Assembly (NCBI RefSeq): GCF_029227915.1
Contig: NC_079879.1
Location: forward strand, 17,610,001-17,674,000
Origin: Hydractinia symbiolongicarpus
Taxonomy: Eukaryota > Cnidaria > Hydrozoa > Anthoathecata > Hydractiniidae
DNA: 64,000 bases
Direction: 5' to 3'
Positions 1 through 45,795 of the stretch are shown piece by piece (the stretch's first letter is position 1; every line of letters begins with the position of its first letter). The translations under genes were made by a program, and so were the position numbers. Below the pieces are notes generated by a model. It was not told where the DNA came from and did not search any database. It worked only from the letters and a program-made list of their open reading frames with translations.

Positions 1-230
1 TTGATTGTTTGTTTGTGAGAACTTCCCTACACATCTAATCCACATTTGTTCACAGGAAATTCCCTTCTTGAAAATATAGGCTTTATTAATGAACTAAAAT
101 GTTTGCTCCACATGTAAAAATAATGGTTAATATGATTCAGTTTATATTTTTGTCGTCATGAGAGATAGTGACGTCAAAAACCCCCAAAACAGACAAAGAT
201 AGTCAGCTAGTAACTGGCCCTGCGAGATAA
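1..230 (+). repeat. Dispersed/duplicated segment, copy 1 (left block)
   Basis: This block matches 35075-35310 in direct orientation. Shared landmarks are the phrase around GGAAATTCCCTTC, the run GACAAAGATAGTCAGCTAGT and the following CTAGCCCTG-like end. Divergence is clear but alignment is easy by eye. It is one of several blocks shared between the DNA upstream of ETF1 and the last ETF1 intron. No coding potential is seen. Confidence 0.7.
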
Positions 231-1999
231 AATTTAATACGCTATAAAAAACAAATCCTCGTTTATGAAGCCTGCGATCAAGAACGGTAAGTGTTATTAC
301 AAAGAACGTAAGATATAGAGAACATTAAAGTCGGCCCCTTTTCTTCATGCTAACACTATTATGCTCGGCTGGTGCATTACACTGAGACTCAAACGGAAGA
401 TAGAAGACCATTTGAAACCATGCCACAAGTCAGTCCGACCTTCATCGTCACAGAGAATACTGCGAGAAGAGTGCGTACCCATGCAAGTTAAATACAACTA
501 GAATATGGGAGAGGTTAAGTGTCCTGCACCTTAATATGGCCTTGTGGCGTTCAATGATGTTTCAACTTTGCACTCATGATTAATACGTTTTACAAGATTC
601 ATTTTTTTATTGGGTTTCGTTTTAAGGCCTGCCTTCCTGCATCTTTACAAGCTTGACATAATGGTAGCACCACTCGAAATAACAAAACTAGCAACGGATC
701 TCATTCACCCCCATTCTTTCCACAATAACAACGCTTTTCTTGCCTACCGATATTGGATGCATAATACGAAAATTTGATATGCTTGGTATTTTTTGCATAA
801 AAAGAAACAAAATAATGAATTGTTATAAACCGTCTGTAGCAACAATGTACATGTTTTTATCATTTTATTATCCATTTTCATCTTACCAATCATAGTGTTC
901 ATAATAAAATGAGTGGCAGTAATGGGGAGGACAAAGCTTCATGTGTCTTATTATTTAAATGTTTTGATTTTTTTCATATTTTTTTTGACTACCTGTTGTT
1001 TTAAAGTAGCAAATATAAAAATGAAAAACAAAGAATGAATATCATTCAAACTAAATTTTTTACTATTTTTAACAGCATGTATCAATTTAGTCCTGGGCAC
1101 TACCTTGTGAAATACATGTCAATAACACCTTAAAATGATACCTGCCATACTGCTCTATTGCCAGAAGCAAATCATTTTAATATGCTCAATGTGATAGATA
1201 AAAGATATAAATAGATTAGAATAACACTTAACACAAAAGAAAAATATATTTCCAGAATTGTGTTTTAGAGAGAGTGAGGAAATCGTTATTGAGAGAAAAA
1301 TATAAAGCACCTAAGCAAAGTAAGGTCATAAAGTGTTGTGTTCTTGCAAAGAACTTTGTTCCGATTAAATTTTAAATGGTGTTATTTATGTTATTTGTTA
1401 AAGGAATACGGCAAATATTTATATGTTTTCTTCAGTAGCGTTTTTGTGATTTTATAATTAATAAAGTTCAAAATTAACTAAAACAAAATAAGTAAAAAAT
1501 CAAAAAAAATCTTTGATAGTAACAAAATATTATTTTAGTAAGGATGTTTATGATCCATCCTTAGCATTGAAACCTTAAATATCGTTATTAGCCACGCTTT
1601 AACTTATAATTTAATTTACATTAAAATTGTTTGTCCCACAAGTGGTTACAAAGTTTAACAAGAAGCCGACCGGCTTTAACAATTTCCGCCACTTATAAGC
1701 TCTTGTGAGGTTTCCGTTTTTCCTAGGTCTGTCTGTTGGAGATACAGAAGTGGGTATGCAGGTTCCTCGTGCCTGCTTATGTTGCTTTTAAGCAAGCAGC
1801 AAAGTAAAAAAATGTCAACAAAAATTTTTAAGATGCATTATGGAATGAACATTGAAACAAAAGCTAGCAATCTTGGTCCCCGGCCCTATGAGCAACATCT
1901 TCATCGCTCACATTTACCCTTATAAATTCCATTTCATATCTCCTTGCGTGCGTACCAGCATATGGTGTCTAGAATGTAACTTGTCAAATGTTCAGCCTT
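231..1999. other. Non-coding, repeat-bearing stretch
   Basis: I see no gene here. The only structure is a block at about 820-1255 that matches 33800-34215 in direct orientation (shared TTAAGTCCTGGGCACTA-like and AAGATATAAATAGATTAGAA motifs). The rest is AT-rich sequence with short ORFs that show no family features. Confidence 0.6.
820..1255 (+). repeat. Dispersed repeat, copy matching 33800-34215
   Basis: About 430 bp align with 33800-34215, including AGTCCTGGGCACTA, TGATACCTGC and AAATAGATTAGAAT blocks in the same order. Relative to the neighbouring 1-230 block its order is reversed in the second locus, so it is better treated as an independently moving repeat than as part of one colinear duplication. 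Confidence 0.65.
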
Positions 2000-2672
2000 T
2001 TAAAATTTTAGCAAAGCTGAATTACCTAAATTTGTCATGTTCCTGCTTTTGTTGTCCACATGCGAGTCAAACAGAAAATATTCATGTGTAGACCACAAGA
2101 TTGTGAATGTGAACCCATTTACAAGCATCAACAACACCCCATCTCTGATGTCAAAATTATCTTCTACGCACAGAAAACTGATATCAAAGATACCGATGTT
2201 TGTATTCAAACGTGTTACCGACAAAAATGTTTTAAAGATTTCAACACATTCCGGAAGTTCGTTCAGACCATAGGCAACGATTTTTCGCTAGTTTGCTAAA
2301 AGTTGTGTTTCCTATTTCGAGTATATTGCCGAGATCAGGTGTTTTCCAAATAGTAACTTGCCTAATTTTTGACCAACAAATACTTATTAAAGCATTACAT
2401 GTACATTGTATGCCAGCAGAATCCCCGAAACGTTCGTCTGTTTGATTAAACAACCCAAGGATTACTTTATCAGCAGGCCCAGGATTAGATTCCACATCAC
2501 CATCTAAAAGGAGTCTGTCTTTATTCCGGAAAAAAGTTGCTGAATGAAATATTAGGCATTTTGAGGCAGACTTTTGCAATCGAAACATAGAGTAATCGAA
2601 CTGGCAAATATCCTCGCACGTGTATACAACCCAACCGAGATTACAACTTGCGCAAACCAAACTTGGGATCAC
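2000..2672 (-). pseudogene. 2A peptide plus cysteine-protease-like domain, broken
   Basis: The - strand frame 2672-2241 carries a 2A ribosome-skipping motif (GDVESNPGP, near residue 60) followed at once by a domain with FNQTDERFGDSAGIQCTCNAL. The adjoining frame 2224-2000 carries VLLMLVNGFTF and YFLFDSH. The order G-x-Q-C then, about 100 residues later, D-S-H resembles the Cys and His boxes of OTU/herpesvirus-USP-type deubiquitinating peptidases; this is inference from pattern. The two frames differ, so a frameshift lies between 2224 and 2241. Similar 2A-headed proteins are, as I recall, repetitive in cnidarian genomes, which points to a mobile-element gene. No intact start or poly(A) signal is assigned. 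Confidence 0.6.
2475..2513 (-). other. 2A ribosome-skipping peptide motif
   Basis: Reading the - strand, these codons give LLLDGDVESNPGP, which fits the 2A consensus D-V/I-E-x-N-P-G-P. In known 2A peptides the ribosome fails to join the final Gly and Pro, releasing the upstream chain and continuing. Here it would separate an N-terminal segment of about 60 residues from the protease-like domain. Confidence 0.8.
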
Positions 2673-3759
2673 AAAAGAAGAAACTATGCATAATGGAACG
2701 TTAATTATTTATACGAATGGTATAAATGAAAACGCTGCGCAAATATGAAAAATTATATTTTAATCAATTCAATTATATATTTCAGGTTCAAAACAACAAG
2801 TACGAGTATTTGAGTATTTAAGCTTTTTAGTTTTCAGTATTCAAGTTTTGAGCTTTGAGTATTAGTTTTTCAGTACTTCTGAGCGTTTCTTAGACACCAC
2901 ATATCACCTAACAGAAATAGAAAATCGATTAAATTGATGACAACATGCACTGGAAAGTAAAATTGACACTGTTGCAGTTTAGACAAAGTTAAAATACTAA
3001 GAATGAGGCGATAAAAAAATACCCCAATAAACTGCTTGAATACCGAAATGAACAATTATTGTATCCAATTCTATACTAAAACCAAAATACATAAAAATTA
3101 AAATATGATGAAGAGAGAATAGCCAAAGAATTAGGGGTGACTCACCAATTGAAAAGGAAGTGAAATACATCGAAGTTTAAATATTTCATACAGTAAAAAA
3201 TGAATTTTTAAAATATGTCGGATTGGTGTTCAGCATACACATTTTGATTTGTGAGTCATCCCATATACAAAACTACATCTGAATTTTTATTTTTTATCGG
3301 CCAAGATGTTGACTCCCCCCTCAGACAAATGCCAATAAAAAAGACCAACATATTTTAGGAGAATTAGTCTGTAATGGGATATAGTAAGCCAAAACAGTTT
3401 TATGCCTGTCAGGTATGGTTTCTCATATATAGCAATATTCAACGAGTCATTATATTCGAGTCATTTGTTCAACGATTGTGATGTTATATGTTCAACCAGT
3501 CATTTATATGTTCAATGAATAATATACAAGCAACGAAATATTTTCAAAATATCTGATCTGCCTTTTTTCTTACTTGACATGCAATACACATGTCTATTTC
3601 GCCTTCTTTGAGCTTTCAGAAAGTAGTGCCTATAATATTTTTACATGATTATGTTTTGTGAGGAGTAGTTAAATATAAATATGGACGGTTAAACATATAT
3701 GAGTCGTTGCACACATAAGAGTCATTAAACATTTACAATGAACCATGTTGGATTTGTTG

Positions 3760-3813
3760 AACATATCACAATTGTTCACAATTGAACATAAATATTCAAT
3801 TTGCTGAATATTG
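3760..3813 (+). repeat. 54-bp direct repeat, copy A
   Basis: Identical to 4520-4573 except for one position (C at 3804 against T at 4564). It contains a hairpin-like core, CAATTGTTCACAATTGAAC. The 706-bp DNA between copies could be an insertion flanked by repeats, or the two may be ends of one element. Confidence 0.85.
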
Positions 3814-4519
3814 GTATGTATGGGCACATGTATTGAACATTTGCAACTTTGTTTTGATTTGGGAATGTATATGCTCTGTACGACTCCTTTGTTTATGCAC
3901 ACTGTTAAATCTGAGAAAGGGCTTAAATTTTCTGCAGATTTTCAGATCAGACTAAGTAAATTCGTTCCTAGGATCAATGAACATCTTAGGTTGAAGAAAT
4001 TGGTACCTCAGTTTATCATCGTCTGCATTTCAGGGAGTACCATGCAGGAAATTTTCATTATTCATTATTTTAAAGCCTTCACAATCTCTTCATTGCGCAT
4101 GCCACAAAGCCGCTATTTTTCTGTTTACAGTACATTGTCTCGCTCGGCCAAAATAAGTAAAAGGCCCACAGCCCTGGAACTAATGCCTAAAAGACATGTA
4201 CAGCAAGAACGAGTGTACGATTTGTTGGTATTTTATAAATAGAGCAAAAAAAATAGAGCAAAAAAACGAAAAATGTTGGTTGTCGTCGGTATGTGTGAAG
4301 CATGTCAGAAGGCTTTTTGAGATATTATTTTGGTTAGAAACCTCATACTTTTCTTCTTTGTAAGGGAAAGTAAAGCCAATAATGAATTTTTTGAAATAAT
4401 AACATATTTACCACCACGTAAATATATAGATGCAGGCTGCCTGAGTAAACTGAGGTACAACTTTCTTCGGCCTTAGTGTCACTCAATCTCGTCCCAAGGG
4501 CTTTTCTACGCATTTTATT

Positions 4520-4573
4520 AACATATCACAATTGTTCACAATTGAACATAAATATTCAATTTGTTGAATATTG
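4520..4573 (+). repeat. 54-bp direct repeat, copy B
   Basis: Second copy of the 3760-3813 repeat in the same orientation with a single mismatch. Confidence 0.85.
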
Positions 4574-6164
4574 CTACGTATGATGGGCAACGTAGGCGTT
4601 CAGAAATTCTGCCAGACGAGTTTGGGTGCCACTGAAAAAATTGTAAGTTGACATGATATCTTATTGGTTATTCCAGATTGTATGCTAGGTATAGCTTGTC
4701 TGCATATCTAAACACATCACATTTTGAAACAAAAACTTTCGTATGCTTAACAAACTTTTATTTTCAGAAGCTTAGCTCCAAACAACGTGCAGGTTTTCGT
4801 TACCCTTTTTTACACAACAACGAAGTTCCCTCACCTTTGAAGTGTCAAGCAGTCACTTGATGCTAAGTATAAACGAATAAGAGTATAGTATATTAAAGCA
4901 CAAAACTGTGTCTAGCCTACCTACTTTGGCTTAGAGCGAGCAAGCAACAACTGCGTACAGTCAACAACAGTCAAAACGGCCGACAATATTGCCAACGTGG
5001 CTTGTACAGGAACAAAAATTTTCAGGACCGAGGATTTAAAGCAAATTGGGCTACATAGATTAAGATTTTCTGAAAAAGATTTTGGAGAATTAATACAATA
5101 ATTATAATTATAATTTCAAGAAAAATAAAAAATAGAACAGTACGATCGTAAGTCTGTGGTTGTGGAGATTTGCAAAAAGTGCTGGACGATAGAATGTGGA
5201 AACCAAACAATTTCCTCACAGAGCGCGGAAATTGAATTAATGACTTTACTCAAAATTTTTTGTGCCATAGAAACTTACTCTGTGCATGTTCCCCATGCCA
5301 AAACAATAACCCCTGGATGGTGCAAGGGGGTAAAGGATTTTTTTTAAGATCGCAAGCACAAAATTCTTGAGGAGTGCGATTCATTGCATGCCTACCTAAA
5401 ATCTTAAGAAATGGCCTGTATATACATTTAAGAAGCTAAATACAGAAAGAAAAAAAATATTTTGTAACTGTGATGTCAAAAAAATTCTCCAACCGCCGCT
5501 ATATTATTGACCCGGTCGGGCAACAGCAAACACAAATATTTTTTAGTCCAGCCTTTTAGTACAATTATTTTCTGTTTTGCAGATATTTCAAGTTTTTTTT
5601 ATTGAATTACAACCCTTAATTCACTGAAAAATGCGTCGTAAATTGAGATTCCGTTCACACTTAAATTGAAAATCCTTTTTAGAGATAACACCTGTCTTTA
5701 GAAGCGTAAGTTTTGTAAATGGAGTACTACCACAAAAAATGGACACTGCGAAAAAGAACTTTAGAGATTTTTCAATATGTATTAAATGTATCAATATATT
5801 TTTCAATATTATTATTTACATATCGTTAATTGGTTGCTACAGGTGTTTATAATATCTTCTGTATAACGCACATGTCTGCTCATATATGGACTTAAAGTAT
5901 TATATACACAAGGAAAGAGATGGGCAAAATAAAAATAAACAAAAAGGAAAAGGAAAAAAAGTCTTAAAAAAATGATATAATGTCTGATTGTGGGTATGCA
6001 ATTTTTTTATTGTTGTTTAGTAACAAGTTTATCTCCAGGGCTAGTTAGTTTTCTTTTATGTTTGGACGGAACTGCTCCTATATAAAAAATCTAACAAGGT
6101 AAATAAAATTACAAATGTTGTAATATTTTAGCTTTGTTGGTGTAGTCTTTGCTGATAATTTGTT

Positions 6165-7456
6165 AGAATTAGTTTGCTCAAGAAGAAAAAGAGGAAAAAG
6201 CAACAAACAAGTCTGCTATTTCCATTACTCTTTGTGGGGAAGATGCTTATACAAGAAGGAGATGATCTAAGTGAGTCACAATATGCATATCCGCAGTGTG
6301 TGCTGGAATATTTACGAAAAGTCGCATCAGGTGACATCATAAGGAAAATACAGGATGAAGCATATAAATAGACTATGAAAGAATTCTGTGAAAGTGTAGA
6401 TATTCCTTTATTACAACAGACTTTATAGGACATAATATATATACACAATATTAAAAACTATTTATTTATGTTCCTTAGGGTAAAAAAATTGGGGTTGATA
6501 ATAAACAACTTTTTTTAAAGGCATCCTGTCTCTTTACTTCAACAACTTTTCTATTTCTCCTTCCCACTTTTGTCTCCCTGCGGACAGAACTATCTCCACT
6601 TTAAATGCGTTCCTTGTCAGTTTGTTGCCATTACTTGAGCAATGACGAATGTGCAGCTAATTTAGGTGTAGAGTATATTTCAATCCTGAATTGTAAAAAC
6701 AAACGCTTAGTATTTCAATCCTGAATTGTAAATACAAACGCATAAGTTTAATACAAAAGACATTTCCATCGATGATCCATTATATTGAACTATTGAAACC
6801 ATGTTTTAAAAACACTGTTAAAGCTCTTCTTAGCATTTTATGTGGTGGTATTCTTGCACTATGCTTGATTTTGCATCAGTTTGATGTCTGGCACATGACA
6901 AAGAACATCTAAAAGAAAAAAATTAAACAGTTGTGATCTGCACGACTGGATTAAATCTGTAGTGTTCTCATTTAAATCGTTCCATTCCAGGTAACACAGT
7001 TACTTGTGGTTTAACCCGGCGTTTCAACACTGGGTCCATCGGCTATTCACTATAAATACCAACAGTTAATTGAAGAAAACATAATATCTGTTGTTAAATG
7101 TATTTTTTTGGAATGCGTACGAATAGCTATGCTTTCCTTCTCTATAAGTTTGTTTACTGCTAAATAGTATTTTTAAAGATTTTGAAATAATCTCGTGGTG
7201 CACACCTGCTGTGTGAACAAAGAAATATTTTAAAATGCTCCATTTGATACTATTTTGGTTACTTGGGGAAAGAAAAGAAGGGAAGATGATTGGCTCATAT
7301 TGAAAATGTCAATCAAATACGAAAAGGAAACATTGTAGGTAGAGAAACAGGTCTACATACACAACACATAAACTAACTCAAAAATTAACTAACTGACTTT
7401 ATGTGATATATTTTTAACTTAATAAAAGGATAGAAAGTTAAACAAAAAAAAGTTGA
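6165..7456 (+). repeat. Duplicated segment, copy 1 (central blocks)
   Basis: Successive blocks match the last ETF1 intron in the same order and orientation: 6165-6260 with 35420-35505, 6455-6790 with 35535-35850, 6865-6960 with 36222-36330 and 7000-7456 with 38585-39080. Shared landmarks include ATTTCCATTACTCTTTGTGG, GTTTGATGTCTGGCACATGA and GTGGTTTAACCCGGCGTTT. The copies differ by many substitutions and indels, so this is an old duplication and not an assembly overlap. Confidence 0.75.
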
Positions 7457-7597
7457 AATTAGACCCAGAACAATCAGGAAACATAGATTCAGACAATTGG
7501 CATTTGCACTAACTTGAAAAAGCAATGGTGCGAAGCTATCATCTATTGGATAATGACTAAACGCCTCTAAGTCAAAATCCATGCTAGAAAGCAATTA

Positions 7598-7630
7598 CTT
7601 TTCCCCAATTAAGTTGAATTGGGGAAAAAG
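7598..7630. other. Perfect hairpin
   Basis: CTTTTCCCCAATT at 7598-7610 is mirrored by AATTGGGGAAAAAG at 7617-7630, separated by six bases. It lies near the left edge of the 1.42-kb insertion and may be part of an element end. Confidence 0.7.
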
Positions 7631-7814
7631 TCTAGAGTTTGTGTTTATTCAGACTGAGCCTTGCAGTGTGCTCTTCACAGGAACAACTCTCTGAACACAT
7701 TTACGTCATAAACCCTGCTCATGCATTTTTTTAGAGAGAAAAGAGAAAACACGATTTTTTGAATTTTGACTTTTGATTGGTTCTATAAAATATAATTTTT
7801 GTGTTAACTTCCCC

Positions 7815-8125
7815 TTTAAGTTTTAGTTCTAAATTTGCTAGTAAACAGTAAAGTAAAAATGTATTCACATAATTCTAAAAACGTAACTATAACTTAGGTA
7901 GCTAACATATAGCCACTAAAAAAAAAATATACACTTAAAATCTGCAATATTTAAAAAAATTTCATACCACCGCTACCAATACCCTCTTTAGAACTATGTT
8001 AACAATGGTTTTTGTAAAAAAATCAACATTTTATTGATAAAGTATTTAAACATCACGTAAACGACTAGCATCCTGAAATTTGCTTATAACTATACTTATT
8101 TTCATGTTATTTTTGATTTTCGGAT
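7815..8125 (+). repeat. Dispersed repeat, copy matching 13605-13925
   Basis: Shares TTTTAGTTCTAAATTT, ATTCTAAAAACGT, CTACCAATACCCTCTTTA and TTTTCATGTTATT in order with 13605-13925, in the same orientation. It is non-coding and AT-rich. One copy is upstream of ETF1 and the other in the third visible intron. Confidence 0.7.
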
Positions 8126-8876
8126 GCTACTAGGATGTGTTACTTTTCAGCATTAGAAGAAATTGAGAAGTTTACTTATAGGGAATCTTTAATTAATTTT
8201 AGTGTATTCTTTTGGTTCGAAGGACATAAAATTTTTGGCTTTATAGTGTTCCATACAGATGACATTTTATGGCCAGAAACCAAATCTTTTAAATAAAGTT
8301 TATAACATAACTTTGTAAGGCTTTTCAAGTTTCCATCACTGCTTCCAAGATTTTCAAATATGTATGCCTTTATTCCAGGTTTATATAAGTGTTTGCGTAG
8401 GTTATACCCTATCTTAATGATCTTTCTTGGATAAAAATGTTAGCAGTGAAAGATCTTTTTGAGGGTGAAACGTTGTAGAAATAACGAATCTTCCAAATGC
8501 TTCAAGTCATAATAACATTTAAACAAGTGTTGTTTTCATGATATTAAAATTAAATCACTAATAAACATCTTGTTATATCCAAAGCCTGAAGAGCAAAAGC
8601 ACAATGACCATTTTAAAACGGCAAGTAATGTACAAAAGCCTTTTATTATTATTTTTCTTGTTGGAGATAATTTTTCTTGGCCATTATCTCAAGAAAATAA
8701 TACCTAAACATACTCCATTAAGACAATTTATTTTTTTTTACTTCTATTACAAAGACAATTTAATTTTTTTTTACCTCTATTACAATTTCTACGCTCTCTG
8801 TATAACACAATCGTGGAGAACATTTTTCTTTTGTGTTAAATGCTGCTATTCTAATATATCTTCGTAATCACATTGA

Positions 8877-9390
8877 GCATATTAAAATGATTTGTTTCCA
8901 GAATTTGAATTTATTTTAATAAGTTAATACACTGGTGGCTGCAAAAAAGACACAAAAGATTTTTTTGCGGTCTTGTGGGTGAGAGTCTTCAAACATCACT
9001 CGCTCAATTAGAAAGTTGTTTTAAAAGATTATTCTTATAAATAAACCATTATTCACATGTATGTCAGAACCTTGTTATCAGAACTTTTATTTATTGCTGT
9101 CGAAATTGTTAGAAAAAGATAATATTAGATTTGGATGATATTATTAATTTGTTTTCTTTTTTTTTATCTTAGCTACTTTCAAAAAACTGGTAACTTAATA
9201 AACCACACTATTCCTTTCCCTGCGATTTATTTTATTTTGATTACTTGTGATTGCTGAGGTAAAAATAGATAATAAAATTACAAAAACACCAGAAACGAAT
9301 TTTTCATGTGCCGTTGTTACAGACGATCCGTGATAGTTATTATGTTAATTTTTAGATGAAATGATTATCAAGGACTTGCTTTATTTATTT
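8877..9390 (+). repeat. Duplicated segment, copy 1 (right block)
   Basis: Matches 39086-39590 almost without gaps: shared GGGTGAGAGTCTTCAAACAT, CACATGTATGTCAGAACCTT and CAGACGATCCGTGATA. This is the best-conserved block of the duplication. Confidence 0.85.
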
Positions 9391-43249
<33,859 letters not shown>

Positions 43250-43287
43250 GCAGTTGTTATTTTGTAATAATATTAATACATTAAAGA

Positions 43288-43293
43288 AATAAA
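43288..43293 (+). terminator. ETF1: ETF1 polyadenylation signal
   Basis: Canonical AATAAA 39 bases after the ETF1 stop codon, implying a very short 3' untranslated region. Confidence 0.8.
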
Positions 43294-44348
43294 CATGTTA
43301 GAAAAATGAAAATCAGTTGCTGATTGAAATACTCTCTCATACTATTTTCAAGATAAAATATTCCCGAAGAGGGTGAATTAGGCAAAGTCGCTTTATTGAA
43401 ATAGATTACATTAAGGGAACAAGTTTTGGAAATTTTACGAAGTTGCATATCGGTCAAAAAGATTCTTAAAAACTGAAAATTTTTATGTCCTTAAACGTAT
43501 ACCATAACCACAAGTGAATGTTGCTCTTGCGGTAATCCGCTTTCCTGTTTTATCTTCTTAAAATAAGGAAATATGATTTCGTCGAAAATTTTTATTGTTT
43601 TATCTGAAAATAAGGAAATATGATTTTGTCAAAAAGTCTATTGATTTATCTGTGTTAGAGCAACGGTTCTTGGTAAATCTGACAGAAAACAAGGCAGGAA
43701 ATGTATGCTTAGGCAGCCTGCCCTGTGTATTCCCAGTGTTAGTTGCATGGACAGAAACTTCCCCGTTGAGCTTACAGCAAAGGTACCAATAATTTTACGT
43801 TTATGGTCAGCAGCTTTTATTAGGACATTTTTCAAGCCCTTAAATCTGAAAGTCTACTTGCCAGGGATATGTCAGACAAAGGTGTTTGATTTTAATGAAA
43901 CGAAGTTTGTAATATTATGAGGTAATATTTTAGCTGATATTTCTCTTAGAAAATTAAACTTTTCTTCCGCAAGAAATTGAGGAAAAGGTTCTGTCTTACC
44001 ATTAGTAGCTGTCAGTGTAATATCGATAACGTGAGCGGGCGCTATTTTTATGTAGCGAGCGGATAAAATCTAAACAAACAAAAAACGCTATAAAATGTCG
44101 CTATAAAAGATACCAAATATGGAAGTAATTCCTTAAAGAAGTTTTGTGAAAGTATAGGCCATAAACATATAGACTTCCTCCAAATGTTTTGCATCTTGAA
44201 TTCTTCAAAACAAGGATAAAATAATCCATTAAACTAGTTGTTTTAGGCTGTGACTTCATGGATTGAACGCAGTGAGGTTCACGCAAACAACTGATTAGTA
44301 AGTACTACAGTCCCACCAAACTCGTACAGGATGTCGGGATTATTTGAC
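43294..44348. other. Intergenic, no gene seen
   Basis: Contains a short tandem-like duplication (AAATAAGGAAATATGATTT at 43560-43578 and 43609-43627). Short frames here show no recognisable domain. Confidence 0.5.
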
Positions 44349-44721
44349 CTAACAACACCCTTGACTGTGTTTATAATCTGTTCTTTTCTTGATAACACCG
44401 CCAGCTTCACGTGTTCCGATTGGGATGTTTTTGACTTTAATCCAGATTAGCATTATCACCCGCCTTGCAAGTTTTAATAAATTTATATTTTGGGTGCTTT
44501 GCCAAAAACTTCTTAGTGGCTGATGCAGTTCCAAATATATTTATGCATGATTCCCAACCTCCATTCTCCACATTTTCCACCAATGGAAAAGCAAAAAAAT
44601 CGACATAGCGTTTATACCATGCAGTTTTAAATGCATTTGGACAATATTCGATGCACTCAAGTTCGTAAAAACAAAGGAAGACATTTGCATCATTTACGTA
44701 ACATACGATAATTTTGAACAC
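44349..44721 (-). pseudogene. Unidentified coding fragment
   Basis: Frame 44721-44437 reads like real protein (YCPNAFKTAWYKRYVDFFAF, NVENGGWESCINIFGTAS, KKFLAKHPKYKFIKTC) with balanced composition. It breaks near 44440-44530, where another frame continues to 44349. I do not recognise the family. It ends about 120 bp before the virus-like island and may belong to an older element. Confidence 0.35.
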
Positions 44722-44867
44722 AGAAGAGAATAAAGTTAATAGTTATGAACTTCAACCATTGGAGCAGTTGAAATCTTGAGTTGTGTTACAGAAAAACGAT
44801 TAGATTGACTAATTAGCGCGTGACTTACCTTGAGGGCATAATCTTTGCGATCAGAAATTATTGCGAC

Positions 44868-45494
44868 ATGTGCAGCAGAGCTGTTGAATATGACCCCTCA
44901 ACACTCGGGTATGTCCCGTGTCAGTTCAAGACTCAGGACGTGTACCAAAGCTGTTGAAGATGACCACTGGATGCTTGAGTACGTCCCGGATCAGTTCATG
45001 ACTCAGGACATGTGCAGCAGAGCTATTGAAGATGACCCCTGGACGTTCTGGCATGTCTCAGATGAGTTCAAGACTGATTACATATGCAGCAGAGCTGTTG
45101 AACTAGAACCCTCGATGCTTGAGTATGTCCCGGATCATCTCAAGACCCAGGACATGTGTAGCAGAGCCGTTGAGAGAATATTATGGACAGTCAAGTATGT
45201 CCCTGATCAGTTTAAAACCGAGGACATGTACAGCAGAGCTGTCGAACTAGTCCTTTGGATTCTCGAGTATGTCCCGGACTGATTTGTTACAACCAAAATT
45301 CTGGAGAGAATCGTATATGCCAACTAAACTAACTGCTAATCTCATCAAACAATGCCTAACACCAGCGAAAAGCACAAGAGGCTAGAATTAAGAACGAGCT
45401 GCTTCCATTAGCCTGGCATCCTGACAGAGCCCTAGACTGGTGCTTTTCAGAGGACAAGAAAAAGGATCTTGAAAAATTGTGGAAAACTGTATAA
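44868..45494 (+). pseudogene. MC/YVPD repeat protein 1, broken
   Basis: Tandem units of about 33-35 residues with the pattern MCSRAVE--PW-L-YVPD-FKTQ (for example MLEYVPDHLKTQDMCSRAVE). Five or more units are visible from 44868 to 45279. Lesions: a frameshift near 44943, a TGA at 45280-45282 within a unit, and a further frame change before a tail whose frame ends ELLPLAWHPDRALDWCF and stops TAA at 45492-45494. The same architecture, repeats followed by a WHP-x(4)-DWC tail, is known to me from repeat proteins of giant viruses. Function unknown; it probably forms a helical solenoid. Confidence 0.75.
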
Positions 45495-45500
45495 TAAATG
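45490..45500 (+). promoter_or_regulatory. TATAATAAATG motif
   Basis: Overlaps the stop of repeat gene 1 and ends in an ATG that opens only an 11-codon frame. It is the same motif that precedes several island genes and may be a late-promoter-like element whose downstream gene has been lost. Confidence 0.55.
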
Positions 45501-45529
45501 AGTAACAAGCAACCGAAATTAGCACTCAT

Positions 45530-45766
45530 TTAGTCATTATAACCACACTTTTCCAAAAACACGGTCAAACTCTCATAAAAATTATCATACACAAAAACCT
45601 TTGTGACGTCACAGCTTTTCATCACGCCTCGTCTCCACAAAATCCGCTGACAAATCAGAAAAAATCCGCTAACAATCAACGCATGCACAGTAGCCCTCAA
45701 CAACATCAAAATGGTTGTGCTATCATGCGCAAGTTGAGTAGGGGAAATTCCCAACTTGCTCAGCAA
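45530..45766 (-). CDS. Small hypothetical protein, one possible membrane segment
   Basis: A 78-codon - strand frame between two repeat genes. It has a hydrophobic stretch ALIVSGFFLICQRILW and a charged C-terminus (FLEKCGYND). No family recognised. Its position in an intergenic gap of a densely packed island is the main support; it may be chance. Confidence 0.3.
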   Translation of the reverse strand: MLSKLGISPTQLAHDSTTILMLLRATVHALIVSGFFLICQRILWRRGVMKSCDVTKVFVYDNFYESLTVFLEKCGYND

Positions 45767-45782
45767 TCTTCGGACAAATCTG

Positions 45783-45795
45783 TATATAATAAATG
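45783..45795 (+). promoter_or_regulatory. TATATAATAAATG start-site motif, repeat gene 2
   Basis: The T/A-rich box runs into the ATG of repeat gene 2. The same block, TGTATATAA, precedes repeat gene 3 at 46163-46171, so the promoter was duplicated with the gene. Confidence 0.65.

Larger units (their letters stand above)
2673..6164. other. Non-coding stretch with short repeats
   Basis: I find no convincing gene. The longest open frame (3811-4242, +, 143 codons) lacks recognisable domains, sits across a repeat copy and is probably chance. The stretch contains a 54-bp direct repeat (3760-3813 and 4520-4573) and, near 5190-5240, a segment resembling 40870-40930 (shared CAGAGCGCGGAAATTGAA). Confidence 0.5.
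7457..8876. mobile_element. Insertion (or paralogous deletion) bounded by TTGA
   Basis: Relative to the duplicate at 39080-39090, copy 1 has about 1.42 kb extra. TTGA occurs at both edges (7453-7456 and 8873-8876) and once in the uninterrupted copy 2, as expected for a 4-bp target-site duplication or for a microhomology deletion in copy 2. No terminal inverted repeats or gene are visible; the stretch contains the repeat at 7815-8125. Confidence 0.5.

Noticed and set aside
3811-4242. 143-codon + strand frame
   Set aside because: No domain, covers part of a direct repeat and has AT-driven composition; likely chance.
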